Below are positions 20,501 to 33,300 of a stretch of 64,000 nt of DNA, piece after piece (position 1 is the first letter of the stretch; the number at the start of each line of letters is the position of its first letter). This DNA comes from Chondrosia reniformis. Lineage: Eukaryota; Porifera; Demospongiae; Chondrillida; Chondrillidae. Below the pieces are notes generated by a model. The model saw only the letters and a list, made by a program, of their open reading frames with translations. It did not search any database and had not been told where the DNA came from. The stretch spans positions 6,821,001 through 6,885,000 of the forward strand of contig OX359200.1 in assembly GCA_947172415.1 (NCBI GenBank), given 5' to 3'. Made by a program: the position numbers and the translations under genes.

Positions 20501-23500
20501 TGTATGTACATATGCACATGCCAAGATACGTATTAGGAGTATTATAATGTACAAGGACTGACAAAAGATCAAGAAGAAGAAAGATTTCCAGGGTCACTGA
20601 TGAGGGTGGAACTCTAGCTACCTGGCCCAGTGGAGAAGGAGAAAATTCTTATATCCTCATCCAAAGCTCTCACTAGTTTAGTTCCCTATAGGACTTTACT
20701 CTGAAGTATGTAGATGTAGTATGTAATAAAAATGGTGTATTTATGATTCGTGTGTAAATCTTCACTGGATTGTTTGTCTGTTTGTGTATAGTAAAGCCAC
20801 TCCAGTGTCGAGACACACCCAGCTTGTAAGAAAGCTCAGTCTGATGTTGATGGAAACAAAGGACCACTTGTCCGATTACCTAAAGGACGTCTTCAGGTGA
20901 GTGAAGTGGAGACTTACCTCTCTTGCCAACATTGCACTGTCCTCACAGTACTCTACATTGAGTTGTAATATTTCTGAGACATCCGGGACATGACCCAGTG
21001 TATACGTACTGCATGTGTGTGTTTATATTTATGAAAATATCAATGGTACGTATATGGATTACAGCTTTAACATTAACATGCATCTGCTATACATACATAC
21101 ATATATGGGATTATATATCATGTTACCAGGGCAACCGGGTGATATCTGGGGTGTTACAAACCTTATATTTCACACTTGAACTAGTGATAAATGTTATATC
21201 ACCAGTAGGCCTACTCATGTTTACTTATCATCACCTTTACAATTGATTCAAGTCATAAGTCATACATGATATATATTAATTATACCACCAATTATACCAC
21301 ACTCAAGTGATATCTGCCCTCGATCTTCGTCTTGGGCAGATATCACTTATGCATCACACTGTGTTTATTGGTTAGCTTGAAATCTTTATGTCACTGATTA
21401 TTATTTATATGTGTATACTACATACTGTTACTATAGTAAATGTGATGAGGACCCCATGCCGTCCATTAAGGCACGCTTGGATCAGCTAAGTGAGAAATTC
21501 TTGGGCAAAGCAACTGAAAGGGTAAGACCCTGTTATTATGTGACAGTAGCTAGCCTTTGAGATTTTTTCTGAGCAATCTAAAGACACAGTCACTGTTGCT
21601 AGGTAGCACTCCTTTTGCATTACCTCAGGTGGAGTCACCCATGGGAGAAGAAGATCAGACTACTCATCAGAAACATGTCAAATTTGCTGTAACTTTATAC
21701 TATCGGGTATGTTCTGTGATATGTTGGTATGCAGTACATACGTACGTAGGTAGTCTTGTGAACCAGACCCCACCTGTCAGCTGTCAGCCATTTTCTTGTG
21801 ACATGGATGGGAGGGTCTGGTTCACAAGACTATGTAGTACATGTGGTTACAGAAGTATTCGGCCCATTCCTTACATACATACGTACCTAGCTAAAGCTTA
21901 TAATTCCCAGTCTGTACATATACTGTACATACATAATATTGTGTGTGTGTCCACATTCTGTAGTTGCTTGAAGGACTGCTAAAGTCGGAAGAGACAAGAG
22001 CTGCTACAACATCACCAACAAAGACCTTGAAACTACAAGTACTGTCTGCAGGCTGCCAGCACTAGTTAATCACATTATCTATCCTAACTAAGTGTGATTC
22101 ATAAATATGGCCATGTGTTCTAATAGTTTGTTGAATTATGGATAAATGAAACCCATTGTAAACTGAGCTACTGTTGTATACCTTGTGTTGTGTTTTGGAA
22201 GAAATGTCCTCTCCTAGAAATGTGATGTTGAGTGTTTGTTTTGTCAGCATTTTGTTGGCTTGCATGTTCAATGCGGATTATTCCTGACTCCAAATCTGTT
22301 ACTTCTTGTTCCCCTAGGAGATGCTGATTCACGACCATCTCCACTCCTCTCTCTTTGCTTGTGCACTGGAACTGGTGCTCTCCGCATACAAATCTAACAA
22401 GTAAGTTAACATTAGAACAGGACATTTCAGTTTATTCACAAGTAAAATATTAGATTGTTAATATAATATGTGCATACATACATATATGTACATCTTGTTT
22501 GTTAAATTATAACTTTAGGGTATTCCCCTGGGTTGTAGAGACCCTTGATGTTTCACCTTACCACTTTTACAAGGTACGTACATGTATATTAGAAAGTGTT
22601 TTATTTGGTATCAAAACCTAGAATTGTTACCCAGTGAAACAGCTACGTATGTACATAGTTTATGTACAATGCACGGTTGATAGCTAATTTATTGCAAAGG
22701 AAATGATGATGGCTCCTAATATTAAGTCATGTAGCCTATATACGCAGGTATACTATTGCTGGCATCTTGGTACGCGATCACTGCATGTTGTGTGTGTCTT
22801 CCTCGTTCAGATCCTTGAGCCAGTAATTAAGGAGGAACCCGGCCTGACGAGGGAGATGGTGAAGCATTTGGGTCTCATTGAAGAGACTGTCTTGGAACAG
22901 CTAGCTTGGCGCTCTGGTTCCCCTCTCTTTGACACTATAGATGCGGCTGGCGGAAGGGTCCCCCATTATGAAGATGTGAGTGCCTTTTTATTTCATCTTT
23001 ACGTTATAATAAAGATGACTGGTACAGCACTAGGCATGTTATCACTGTTGGTCTATCCCCCCACCCCAGGTAACAGGGGGACCCATACAAGGTGCTCTAT
23101 CAGGTACGCAGGCAGATCAGCTTGTAACTAAGATGTACTCTCCAGCAGTATCACATGTCAGGCTGAGGGCACTTGCCAAAGGTATGTTGTCTTATCACAG
23201 TGTATATATGTAGGTTTGGAGGGGTTTAGCTAACAGAACTGTCTTTTATATTCACAAGACTGGGTCTGGCTGTACTAAGTACGTATATCGGAACAACATG
23301 AAATATATTCTAAAACACCATATTTTCCTGTACATGTATGGTTGACATGTTCATGAAGCTTAGAAACAGAGAGAATTAAGGAAAGCCTTTAGAGCTGTGG
23401 ATGATGTTCTATCATAATAACATATTTAATGGTTTGTAGGTACATGTACGTACGTACCTTTGTATACTGTACATACTACTATGTTTAATGATACGCGCCT

Positions 23501-26500
23501 CATTAGCTAAGGAGTTGAACTGTGTTGTAATTATTGGATGCAGTTTATTTGTTCTATTATTGTATTCTGTTGACCGCAGATCCGTTAGATTCTCCCTTGT
23601 CATCAGCAAAGGATTACGCCTCTCCTCTTCCAAAAGACTCACCAACTGTTCGCAGACTCTTCAGACCAGACGAGGCCAACTCTAAAGGTACGTATATAGG
23701 GAGGGGATGAATTAGAAGTTATACGGATTGTGTTTATCCATGTTTAACCCGAATGTATGTTTAATTACTCTTTGTACAGTGCTACATGGGGCAATGTAGC
23801 CCTAGTGTGCGTCCAGCACATGATGCACTTAAATCAACAACAACAATAATAATAATAATAATATATATAATGAGGAACTTCTTCAGTGATTTTAATTTTT
23901 TTAATTTTTTTCTGTCTTCATCTTCACAAGTCTATTGTTAATTATGTTAATAATTTTCTTCTTAGATTTGTCCAAAGATGTTCTCGAGCCAGCTGCCAAA
24001 CGTAGCAAGCCAAACCAGGATAAGATGTGTAAGTGTCAGCTGAACTCATTTCCATGTGTAAAGGATAATGTTAATATGTACGTACATGAGTAAGTATTCT
24101 AAATCTTACACTTAAAATTATTTTTATAAAGAAAATTCTTTATTTATGGTATGTTTTGATGTCATGCTGTGATAAAATGGCCGTCTCTTATGCTCCCTCC
24201 AGCCCTTACCCCTGCCACTCAGTCATCTCTGTCTAGTCCCCTTCCCTCCTCCTCCTCCTTACCTTCTGGTTCAGTGCTCCTGTCCCCTGGCAAGCTCACC
24301 GGTTCTACCTCTCCAAAGAGGACAACCTCATTGGGACTCTTCTACAGGAAGGTACGTGTACTAATAGCTCTTATTATGTAGCACAACATAGAGTCTGCAT
24401 GCACACCAACCTGTATAATTTCCATGCTAGTTTGGTATTGCTGACAATGTATGTATCTTATGACAGGTTTATGTGCTGGCATACTTGAGATTAAAGGATT
24501 TGTGTGAAAGACTAAACATTGCCTCAGATGTGATGCAAAAGTGAGGCTAAGATTCTATATATATATCACCCAAACTTTATTATTGTACATATGTGTGTAT
24601 ACGAAAGAATAAGGAGTGCTTGTTGCGATTATTATGAGAATAAAGTCTTATTGAGCATCAGCATCCAGTTGAAACGTCCTAACTAGTAAATCCACATTGC
24701 TGATGCTCAATAAACCTTTATTCTCATGTGTGTATACGTATATATATACTACACTGCTACTATAGTAGTAAAACTGTATTTATATAGTAGGTATATCAAT
24801 TGTACTAATTATAATGAGTGTGCATGTGTATTAATGTTATTCCTGTGCATAGGATTTGGACTGTCTTTGAGTACTCCTTAACAAAGTACCCGGACATTAT
24901 GAGAGACAGGCATATTGACCAGCTGATTATGTGTGCTGTATACGTCCTGTCAAAGGTAAGCACAAGTTTCTACTTTTGATGTGTTCCTATAGATTTATAC
25001 ATTGGGTGCTGATTGCTTAATCCATGCATGTTATTGCATCATTAGGTCCTCAAGCTGGGAATTACCTTTCAAGAGATAATGAAGCAATACAGACACCAAC
25101 CACAAGCTAAGAGCCACGTATGTGGGATGTACTGTATTGCATCTGATTATGTACAATATCCCAATTATTTATGTATGAATATATTATATATGTATGTACA
25201 TATACAAATATGTAAAATATATTTACAAATCTCAGCAACACAAATTTCAGCAAAATTGAACTCAAAATAAATATTTTAATACGTAGTACATCAAACTTAA
25301 ACACAGTCAATACTTGCCTTGTCAGTTTCTGTAAGTACTTTTATTGGTATAACTGCACAGTTGACTTGTTTCTCCCTCTCACAACTTGTGTAGGTGTACA
25401 GGAGTGTCCTGTTGAACAATGGTATGAGGAACACGCCTTTCCCTTCCCCTCCCCCTGGACCCACCGCAGAGCCAGGCAGCACTTCTAGAAAGTCCTCCGT
25501 TTCCTCTCCAGACAGTGACTCAGGCCAAGGTGGTAAGAGTAGCGAGCTAAAAGAAGGTCTAAGAGGAGACATCATCAGCTTCTATAACAAGGTATGTATA
25601 ACAAGGTACAATATAGATTATAGATTATACATCCATCCCTGCTATATATAATAATGACATCTATATTTTAGAACACCAAATATTACTATATTTTAAACTT
25701 TTAGTGTAATTCACTTAGAATGTCATATAACCTATACATTAGTATCGTATGGTATACACTATTGGATTGCAATGCATAATATGCGTATACTGTGCATGTG
25801 TACTTGTGTGTAGGTTTACATAAATTATATCAAGGATTTTGCACTCAAATTCCAAAGACAGACTGATGAGGTAACTATGGCAACAGCCTTTTCATCTGAA
25901 ACACTTGGTTGTGTTACCATTGCCAAATCATAATGTTCTCTCTCTCCCAGTTGAAGAGTCCCCATCTCTCTCCCATGCCTGTCATTAAGAAGCCCCCACA
26001 ATCCCCCAGACCTGTCTCTAGAAATCAAAAGATATTTGTGTCTCCTCGCAAAGGTACTGCCCACTGCTCTAAGCCAGAATTACCTCCTCTTTCCATTTTG
26101 ATTTTACTGCATTTGACTCTCTGTAGCTATGTCTCCTTTGGCAACATCAAAGAAGTTTGAATTTACATTTGAGAAAAGTCCAAGAAGAGTAAGTGTCTTA
26201 ATAGTCCTAGTCAGTTGAGAGTGTGCCGAAATCTCTAAGTGAATTCATAAGTTATTGAATGTTCTGTTGAGTTCATTGTTTACTTACAGTGGTAATGTAA
26301 TTATGACTGATCAGAAGAGACATGTGTACCAACTAGTGGTGTTGTCATGGTGATACCTTCCCTCATTTCACAGGATCTTCAGACTATCAATGAATACGTG
26401 AGAAGCTCAAAGAAAGAGGATTCCACTGGTCCAAAGAGAAACCTCTTGGCTAGTCTGTATTCCAGCCCCCAACCTCACCCTGAACTCTCGCTCTCTTCTC

Positions 26501-26766
26501 TGGCTAACCTCACAAAGAGGCACATTCCACAAACCTCTTCTCTCATCTCAACACAGTCTGGTGAGATGTTGGGAAACCTGGTTCACAAGATCAGTGCAGC
26601 TCAGAGCACTGCTACTCTGCGACCCGCTACCTCTGATTCACCCCCCCTCTCCTCCCTGTTGCCAGGCATCGTCTCCATAGCAACCCTTCAAGGTGGCCTC
26701 CCCACCCAAACCCACTCATCCACCCCAGCCGTCACAGTCACTGCACCAACAACTACTGATAGCTAG
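14514..26766 (+). CDS. RBL: RB-family pocket protein, p107/p130 (RBL1/RBL2) type
   Basis: 28 exons, every phase closes: 14514-14696, 15002-15147, 17180-17386, 17983-18047, 18469-18600, 18713-18802, 19084-19255, 19655-19771, 20348-20437, 20792-20896, 21437-21521, 21629-21706, 21964-22038, 22318-22400, 22519-22573, 22811-22975, 23070-23181, 23580-23687, 23966-24028, 24203-24351, 24467-24540, 24853-24955, 25046-25117, 25394-25591, 25814-25870, 25951-26053, 26127-26188, 26374-26766; 1,113 residues. N-terminal cyclin-like domain with FFAFIKSWADLTNLD; pocket A from about residue 400 (KATPVSRHTQLVRKL; LTREMVKHLGLIEETVLEQL, SPLFD); spacer; pocket B from about 740 (TSLGLFYRKVYVLAYLRL; LCERL; DQLIMCAVYVLSK). 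A Ser/Pro-rich insert in pocket B (exon 24) followed by RGDIISFYNKVYINYIKDFA matches p107/p130, not RB1. Pocket proteins bind E2F/DP and LxCxE partners and repress S-phase genes. Many SP/TP sites suit CDK control. The last two exons are duplicated downstream. Confidence 0.95.
14845..14966 (+). mobile_element. Naiad-tail copy, 5'-truncated
   Basis: Starts within the GGAGAAGAAGAGAAG segment and runs through CAAAGCTTTCACTAGGTTTAG to AGCATGTAAGAAAATAGTGTG. Lies in intron 1 of the pocket-protein gene. Only the 3' half of the tail unit is present, as expected for target-primed reverse transcription. Confidence 0.6.
15900..16122 (-). mobile_element. Naiad-tail copy, near full length
   Basis: On the minus strand it starts at CCAAGGACTCAC (about 16122), passes CCCAGGATCACTGATGAAGG, keeps the hammerhead-like core with GAAACAGCTGTCTGACCCAG, and ends at CATGTAAGAAATGGTGTG. 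Compare 9240-9488. In intron 2 of the pocket-protein gene. Confidence 0.7.
16528..16652 (-). mobile_element. Naiad-tail copy, 5'-truncated
   Basis: Minus-strand copy covering CTGTCTGGCCCAGTGGAG to CATGTAAGAAAAATG. It lacks the first third, including the hammerhead-like core. Same orientation as 15900-16122, 400 bp away. Confidence 0.65.
19953..20064. repeat. Foldback element 1 (24-bp arms) with GAAACGTC core
   Basis: Left arm 19953-19976 and right arm 20041-20064 are inverted repeats with one mismatch in 24. Between them is AAGAAGATCTATGGGTCGAAACGTCC, a degenerate hammerhead-like core. Lies in intron 8 of the pocket-protein gene. Confidence 0.7.
20551..20756 (+). mobile_element. Naiad-tail copy, near full length
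   Basis: Begins ACAAGGACTGACAAAAGATC, contains GGGTCACTGATGAGGGTGG and GGCCCAGTGGAGAAGGAG, then CTCACTAGTTTAGTTCCC and ends near TAGTATGTAATAAAAATGG. The start matches the start of 15900-16122 and Naiad position about 9244. In intron 9 of the pocket-protein gene. Confidence 0.65.
21305..21348. repeat. Perfect 15-bp inverted repeat, 14-bp loop
   Basis: AAGTGATATCTGCCC (21305-21319) and its exact complement (21334-21348). Lies in intron 10 of the pocket-protein gene and would form a strong hairpin in the pre-mRNA. Confidence 0.85.
21751..21832. repeat. Perfect 20-bp inverted repeat
   Basis: TAGTCTTGTGAACCAGACCC (21751-21770) and its exact complement at 21813-21832 enclose 42 bp. Flanks on both sides contain TACATACGTA-like words. 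In intron 12 of the pocket-protein gene; could be a small foldback transposon. Confidence 0.85.
23836..23872. repeat. AAC/AAT microsatellite in intron 18 of the pocket-protein gene
   Basis: CAACAACAACAATAATAAT followed by AT repeats, preceded by GTGCGTCCAGCACATGATG, possibly the 3' tail of an older retroposon. Confidence 0.7.
24634..24727. repeat. Foldback element 2 (29-bp arms) with GAAACGTC core
   Basis: Left arm 24634-24662 and right arm 24699-24727 are inverted with two mismatches in 29; the centre has CATCCAGTTGAAACGTCCTAA. Shares the TTGAGCATCAGC arm motif with element 1. Intron 21 of the pocket-protein gene. Confidence 0.7.
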
Positions 26767-27749
26767 AATTGTGTGTGTAGAATGTACAGGTGTGTGTTTT
26801 AAGTGCTCTGAACAACAGTCAGTACATCTTTACAACTTTTATGTTTGATCATTTGTACATACATATACAGTATATAGAATAATTTTATTATGACAACTGG
26901 ACAGTCAATTGTGTTAGCTTTAAAAAATCTTTAAATTAAAGATCAAAATTTCATGTGTCAGGATGCTCAATCTCATCTATCAAATGGATGCCCAACCATA
27001 TAGCTGTAAGTAGTGAACTAATAGAGCTGAATTGATACTAGGCATACTCATTTTATATTAAATCTATAGCTGTGTCTCCATTGGCAACAAAAAATGTTTT
27101 TGAATTAAATTTTGACAAAAGGTTCAAGAAGAGTAAGTACTGTATTTAAAGTTATTTATTTAGGAATCTGTCCACTTTCCTGTCAAATTAGCACATCAAT
27201 ATTACCTTTACTGTTATATGTGTTTTAAAGGAACACCTGCTACAGGTAGGTCCTCATATTCAATTGAAACACACCCTGACCCTGTACAGACTCCCTTGCT
27301 AAATCAAAGTAAATACATAAGATATGAATATCATCAGATTGATGGTTGCTATAGTGAGGACTTCACTCAGGCGATCCATAAATGACCATATTTGGATGAA
27401 CCCCTCCCCATAGCCATTCCCTAGTGAATTAAGTATATATTCATAGGATATCTGTCAACAATTCCTAGAAATAGGTCACTGAGGGTGAGGACCACCAGAG
27501 ATCTATAAATGAATTCATGAGTGATTGGAATCTCCCAGTTCTTGTTTATTATACTGACTAACACCAACTCTTTAAAATGGTGTTGTCATGGGGATACCTC
27601 CTCATTTCCTGGTTCACAAATCAGTATAGCTCAGAATTGCAACCTGCTACCTCTAAGTCACTCCCTCTCCTGTTATCAACAAGACCCATTAAACCATCAC
27701 AGTCACTACACCAACAACCACTCATAATTAGGACTTGAATATGCAGGAG
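26060..27749 (+). repeat. Tandem duplication unit 1 (about 1.69 kb) with the functional last exons of the pocket-protein gene
   Basis: Homology to unit 2 starts at CCACTGCTCTAA (26061; 27752 in unit 2), six bases inside intron 26. The unit contains exons 27 and 28, the 3' flank, and then older, decayed copies of exon 27 (about 27068-27135) and exon 28 (about 27570-27730). So an older duplication of about 0.9 kb preceded the 1.69-kb one. Confidence 0.85.
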
Positions 27750-29440
27750 CCCCACTGCTCTAAACCAGAATTACCTCCTCTTTCCATTTTGATTTTACTG
27801 CATGTGAATCTCTGTAGCTATGTCTCCCTTGGCAACGTCAAAGAAGTTTGAATTTACATTTGAGAAAAGTCCAAGAAGAGTAAGTGTCTAAAAGTCTTAG
27901 TTAAGAGCATGCAGAAATCTCTAAGTGAATTCATAAGTTATTGAATGTTCTGTTGAGTTCATTGTTTACTTACAGTGGTAATGTAATTATGACTGATCAG
28001 AAGAGACATGTGTACCAACTAGTGGTGTTGTCATGGTGATACCTTCCCTCATTTCACAGGATCTTCAGACTATCAATGAATACGTGAGAAGCTCAAAGAA
28101 AGAGGATTCCACTGGTCCAAAGAGAAACCTCTTGGCTAGTCTGTATTCCAGCCCCCAACCTCACCCTGAACTCTCGCTCTCTTCTCTGGCTAACCTCACA
28201 AAGAGGCACATTCCACAAACCTCTTCTCTCATCTCAACACAGTCTGGTGAGATGTTGGGAAACCTGGTTCACAAGATCAGTGCAGCTCAGAGCACTGCTA
28301 CTCTGCGACCCACTACCTCTGATTCACCCCCCCCTCTCCTCCCTGTTGCCAGGCATCGTCTCCATAGCAACCCTTCAAGGTGGCCTCCCCACCCAAACCC
28401 ACTCATCCACCCCAGCCGTCACAGTCACTGCACCAACAACTACTGATAGCTAGAATTGTGTGTGTAGAATGTACAGGTGTGTGTTTTAAGTGCTCTGAAC
28501 AACAGTCAGTACATCTTTACAACTTTTATGTTTGATCATTTGTACATACATATACAGTATATAGAATAATTTTATTATGACAACTGGACAGTCAATTGTG
28601 TTAGCTTTAAAAAATCTTTAAATTAAAGATCAAAATCTCATGTGTCAGGATGCTCAATCTCATCTATCAAATGGATGCCCAACCATATAGCTGTAAGTAG
28701 TGAACTAATAGAGCTGAATTGATACTAGGCATACTCATTTTATATTAAATCTATAGCTGTGTCTCCATTGGCAACAGAAAAAAATGTTGAATTCAATTTT
28801 TTACAAAAAGTCCAAGAAGAATAAGTCTTTAATTTATTGTCCACTTTCCTGTCAAATGCAGAATATTAGCAAATTAATATTACCATTCCTGTCATGTTGA
28901 TTTTAAGGAACACCTGCTACAGGTAGGTCCTCATATTCAATTGAAACACACCCTGACCCTGTACAGACTCCCTTGCTAAATCAAAGTAAATGCATAAGAT
29001 ATGAATATCATTAGATTCCCAGCCATTGATGGTTGCTATAGTGAGGCCTTTACTTGGGCAGATCCTAAATGACCATATTTGGATGAACCCCTCCCCATAG
29101 CCATTCCCTAGTGAATTAAGTATATATTCATAGGCTACCTCTCACGATTCCTAGAAATAGGTCACTATATGATGAGGACCACCAGAGATCTGTAAATGAA
29201 TTCATGAGTGATTGGAATCTCCAAATTCTCCCATTGATATTGTACTGACTGACACCAACTCTGTTTAAAGTGGTGTTGTCATGGTGATACCCTCCCTCAT
29301 TTGCTGGTTCACAAATCAGTATATATAGCTCAGAGCTGTAACCTGTTACGTACCTCTAATTCACCCCCTCTCCTCCTTGTTGGCAGGCATCTTCCTCCCT
29401 AACAAGACCCATTAAACCATCAAAAAGAAACCGTGAAAAA
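27750..29440 (+). repeat. Tandem duplication unit 2: second set of terminal exons
   Basis: Copy of 26060-27749. Exon 27' at 27818-27879 is intact with acceptor and donor and differs from exon 27 only at two synonymous third positions. Exon 28' at 28060-28446 is nearly identical but has one extra C in a C-run (8 instead of 7, near 28326), so its last 30 or so codons are in another frame and end in HCTNNY. Exon 26 could splice to exon 27' and 28', giving an alternative C-terminus; otherwise these are dead copies. The right half again holds decayed exon-27-like (about 28757-28823) and exon-28-like (about 29270-29420) sequence. Confidence 0.82.
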
Positions 29441-30200
29441 TGAGCAGGTTAACATTGCTTTTCCTGCCTTACCTATACATGTTTATATTGATTGGGAATG
29501 CCCAATTAAAAGAAGGTGACATTGTGGTCTTAATAGACTCCCCAGCCAATTTAATGTTAATATAGGATATGAATATCATCAGATCGGCTATCTGACAAAA
29601 CACTTTCTCCTGGCAATAGGTCACTGAGGGTGAGGACCACCAGAGATCTGTAAATGAATTCATGAGTGTCTGGATTCTCCAGAGTTCTCCCTTTGATCTG
29701 TTTAAAGTGGTGTTGTCATGGTGATACCCTCCCTCATTTTCTGGTTCACAAATCAGTATAGCTCATGCTGAGCCGCAACCTGGTACGTATATACCTCTAA
29801 TTCACCCCCTCTCCTCCTTGTTGTCAGGCATCTTCCTCCCTAACAAGACCCATTAAACCAACCATCACAGTCACTACACCAACATTACAACTACTGATGG
29901 AACTTTTTTGAAGCTTGAGTACAAAGTTGTCTGCTACATAGCTCAATGGCAGATCGCTCTGTCATAACCAGCTAAACTGGGTTAGAATTTTAAAATAAAT
30001 TTCATGCATGTGTCAGGATACTCTGTTTAAAATGGTGCATGTTGTCATGGTGATGTGTTTTCTCATTTTGGAACTCCAGACTACTGTATTAATGAATATG
30101 TATTAAGAAAATGCTAGTATGTCCTCAGTATATACTCCTGATCTCTCGCTCTCTTCTTTATCATGGACAAGGAGGCACTTTCTCCAAACCTTATCTCTCA
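29441..30200 (+). pseudogene. Partial third and fourth copies of the pocket-protein terminal exon
   Basis: 29618-29900 repeats GGTCACTGAGGGTGAGGACC, GATCTGTAAATGAATTCATG and the GTTGTCATGGTGATACC motif that precedes exon 28, then a decayed exon body. 30035-30200 is another diverged piece (GTTGTCATGGTGATG, then CTCTCGCTCTCTTCTTTATC, AGGAGGCACTTTCTCC) corresponding to the middle of exon 28. No long frame remains in either. Confidence 0.7.
29930..29996 (+). mobile_element. tRNA-like SINE fragment
   Basis: TAGCTCAATGGCAGATCGC resembles a tRNA A box and CATAACCAGCTAAACTGGG matches the copy at 43278-43428 (CATAACCAGCTGTCCTGGG). The B box is decayed and the 3' part is missing. Confidence 0.45.
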
Positions 30201-30363
30201 TATGCTTACATATTAAATTAATTATAAAACAAAAACTCTCTTATATGGTTTATTAAATTAAGTTACACTTCCATGTAATAAGAAACAGTTAGTTAGCTAA
30301 AGTATATAAACTGTTATGTATAGTCAACCTCATATTACAGTAATCAAAATTGAACTTTTGGAG

Positions 30364-33300
30364 TTATTTCTGGCTGAAAAATTCAACTTTTCCTTCAACA
30401 ATCTTGCCAGTATTTTTATCTTTGGCAATGACTGAGATTTCAGTGCCACCAACTGTGACTTCTACATAAACCACACGATTTCTTCCTCCAGTTAGATCGG
30501 TCATCGGAACAGTAATATCAAGAAGGTGTTTGCACAACGGATTAGAAACGTATTCTACTTTTTTCTCGGCAGCATATATTGCTATTCTCATTGATACTTG
30601 TGTAGAGCTGATTGGATTAAGGGTAAACTTAATTGGATCTTGCTTTCCATCTGTTCTGATATGTTGGGATTTCTGAATAAGCTCACAATAGACATTATGG
30701 ACTCTATCAATACCTTCAGTGGTAACTTTTTTTACTTCTTCATGAATTTCAGGATTAAATTTGACAGTAGTACTGTAGCCATAGGAATAGGCAGATACTC
30801 TTTCTTGGATAATTCCTGGATAAATGCCATATAGTAAAGCTCCCTTTACTATGGTGATGTGGCTGTCTGGTGGATTTACTAAAGTTGGCTCGGCACCAGA
30901 TCTGGTACGGACAGTTGTACTCACTGTTTTCTTGAGGTAATCTGATTGGGAATAGGACCCCACCATGTACAACGTGCTTATTTGCTTCAGATCTCGATCT
31001 CCATTCAAATCCCGATTCAAGCATTGGCAGATACTTTCAACAGAATCCCTATATAATTCAGAAAGCCTCCATTTTTTGAGTACCAATTCATCTGACTCTT
31101 CATCAACACTAATTCCTGGTATATTTGCTTCCTGGAGAAATTGTAAATAATCTTTACCTGTGATTTGCTTGCATGCTTTGATAAATTTAGCATCAAATGT
31201 AAAGAAGACTGGATTGCTGTCTGCCTTGTCTTTCAATTGGCTTTTTGTTTCTTCAAAAGCTTTCATTACTGCTAGCCAAGCATTTGTGTGCTTTTCCTTG
31301 ACCTGCTTGATGATTTCAGCACCAAAGATTTTTACTAATATCTCTTTTTCAAATGCTTGATCGACTAGGATACCACCAAATGGACCTCCACTTGGTGAGG
31401 TAAGCTCTTTGACAACAAAAGTATCATCACTAATGTTTTCTATTGAGTGATAGGCTATATCTAAAGTCCCTCCGCCACAATCAACAACTGCATACTGAGT
31501 GACAAGGTCCTCAGGTTTGCAATCTTCCCTTTTTCTTACATAAAGTGCTGCACATTCTGGTTCCAATGCAATTATCAAACTGTCACTGGTTTCCTCTTCA
31601 CACAATTTAGCCTATGCAACAGTACAGATTTTTCATAAGTTATCTATTAGGTGATATGCTAAATAAGTTCTGAACTATATGTATAATTATTGATCCTGTT
31701 AAATTAATTTACATAGCTTGGCTTTTAATTACCCAGATCAGTTCAGTAATTTTTGCAAGTCTATATATATAATATGGCAACTATAGACAGTTCATGCCAA
31801 AAATTGTATGCATAACTATATAAAATCCTTGAATAAGTTTTGAAACCAAAGTACATTAATATATGGCATAAGAATTTCTTCTAACTGTGTCAAATTTAAT
31901 TTATCTTTCGGATGGTTCATCTTCAGACTGTTTAAACACCTGAAACTGTAGCTTTTCATTTTTAAATTTCATTGTTATTATGTAACTTGCACTGAAAATT
32001 TTTGGTGATATGTAATATGCAATTATTGCAATACTTAATTTATACAGGAATGCAAATGGCAGTGTTCGGAAGCTTAAATTAACTGAGCTCTTAATTTTTT
32101 ATTGCAATTTTTAATTTTGAGGACACTTAAGTTTACTGAATCAATAAGATTACGACTATATATAAAACCAACAAAGTGGGCAAGTAATTTGAGCACAGGG
32201 GTAGCCCCATGAGTTTTTTAACTCGCGATCGAAATATACTTGTCTTTGGCCATTCTATTACATATACTAAGGTATATACCTTGTAGGCAGCTTTTCTCAT
32301 AACGTGTCTTGCTCCCATTGTCCAGATAGCAGGAACTGTTAACACCCATCGAATTTCATTGGTTGACAGCTCAATTCCTGTCTTGCTTTTAATGTATTTA
32401 AGCAATTCCGTTTTCAGAAATGCCAAGGCTTCAGCTATGACATTAATAGCTGGCATTTTCTTTCCATTTAAGGAAGTCAGCATGTGAGTTGGACTGAAAT
32501 CCTGCATTGAAATAATTATTTTAAAAAGCAATTAATTAATATTCTATTGTGATAAATACAGACAATATAATATGCATACATGCATAAATTGATTGTGTAT
32601 AACCTATTGATTAAATCTGTGCATAATATACATATAAAAATTGCCGTGCTAAACACAAGAGTATGTGCATGGCTTCTATTCACTTTTAATTCACATTCCT
32701 GCATGACATTCTGGAAGGTCTATATAGGTCCCATGACATGACTACTCCTGGTCAGGGTTATAGGTTTAGACATGCAGATATAGGCATGCATATTAATTGG
32801 CAACTTTCAGTCATATAATATAAAAGAAAGGCATATATAAGCTTTCAGTCATACATATAAAAGAAAGTAAATTTAAGGCATATACATAAGCTTTCAGTCT
32901 TATAACTACTTTAAGGATTTTACCACTGCTTTCATGAATTACAAATTTATATATATATCCCATGTTATCTGGCGTGGGGATCATTGGTGATTGCAATGAT
33001 TCTTTATAATAGTCTTAGTTGTCCTGTGAGTATATGTACAAATAAGCATTATCATCAAAATAACTGTACTTATATAAGGAGGAGTAATTAAAGTAAAGTA
33101 TATGCAAAAATTCATGCAGGATGCATATGATTATTATGACTTACATTTATCTTATGCAACTCCATTTTGAAGTGTTTAAAATAATAGTGAGTTGTCTTGT
33201 CAACTGTTCTTAGCTGTTGTTCAGCATCGTGACCATAAGCGATTGCTTTCATGGACGGATCAATTAGCACCGATGTTGGGACTACCGGTGACAATGGTAT

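Noticed and set aside
14514-26766. Calling the pocket protein RB1
   Set aside because: The pocket-B insert, the RGDIISFYN segment and the length of 1,113 residues fit p107/p130; the family predates or parallels the RB1 split, so I use RBL.
30755-31024. 89-codon frame overlapping the HSPA12-like gene
   Set aside because: Alternative-frame shadow within exon 3 of a well-supported HSP70-family gene.
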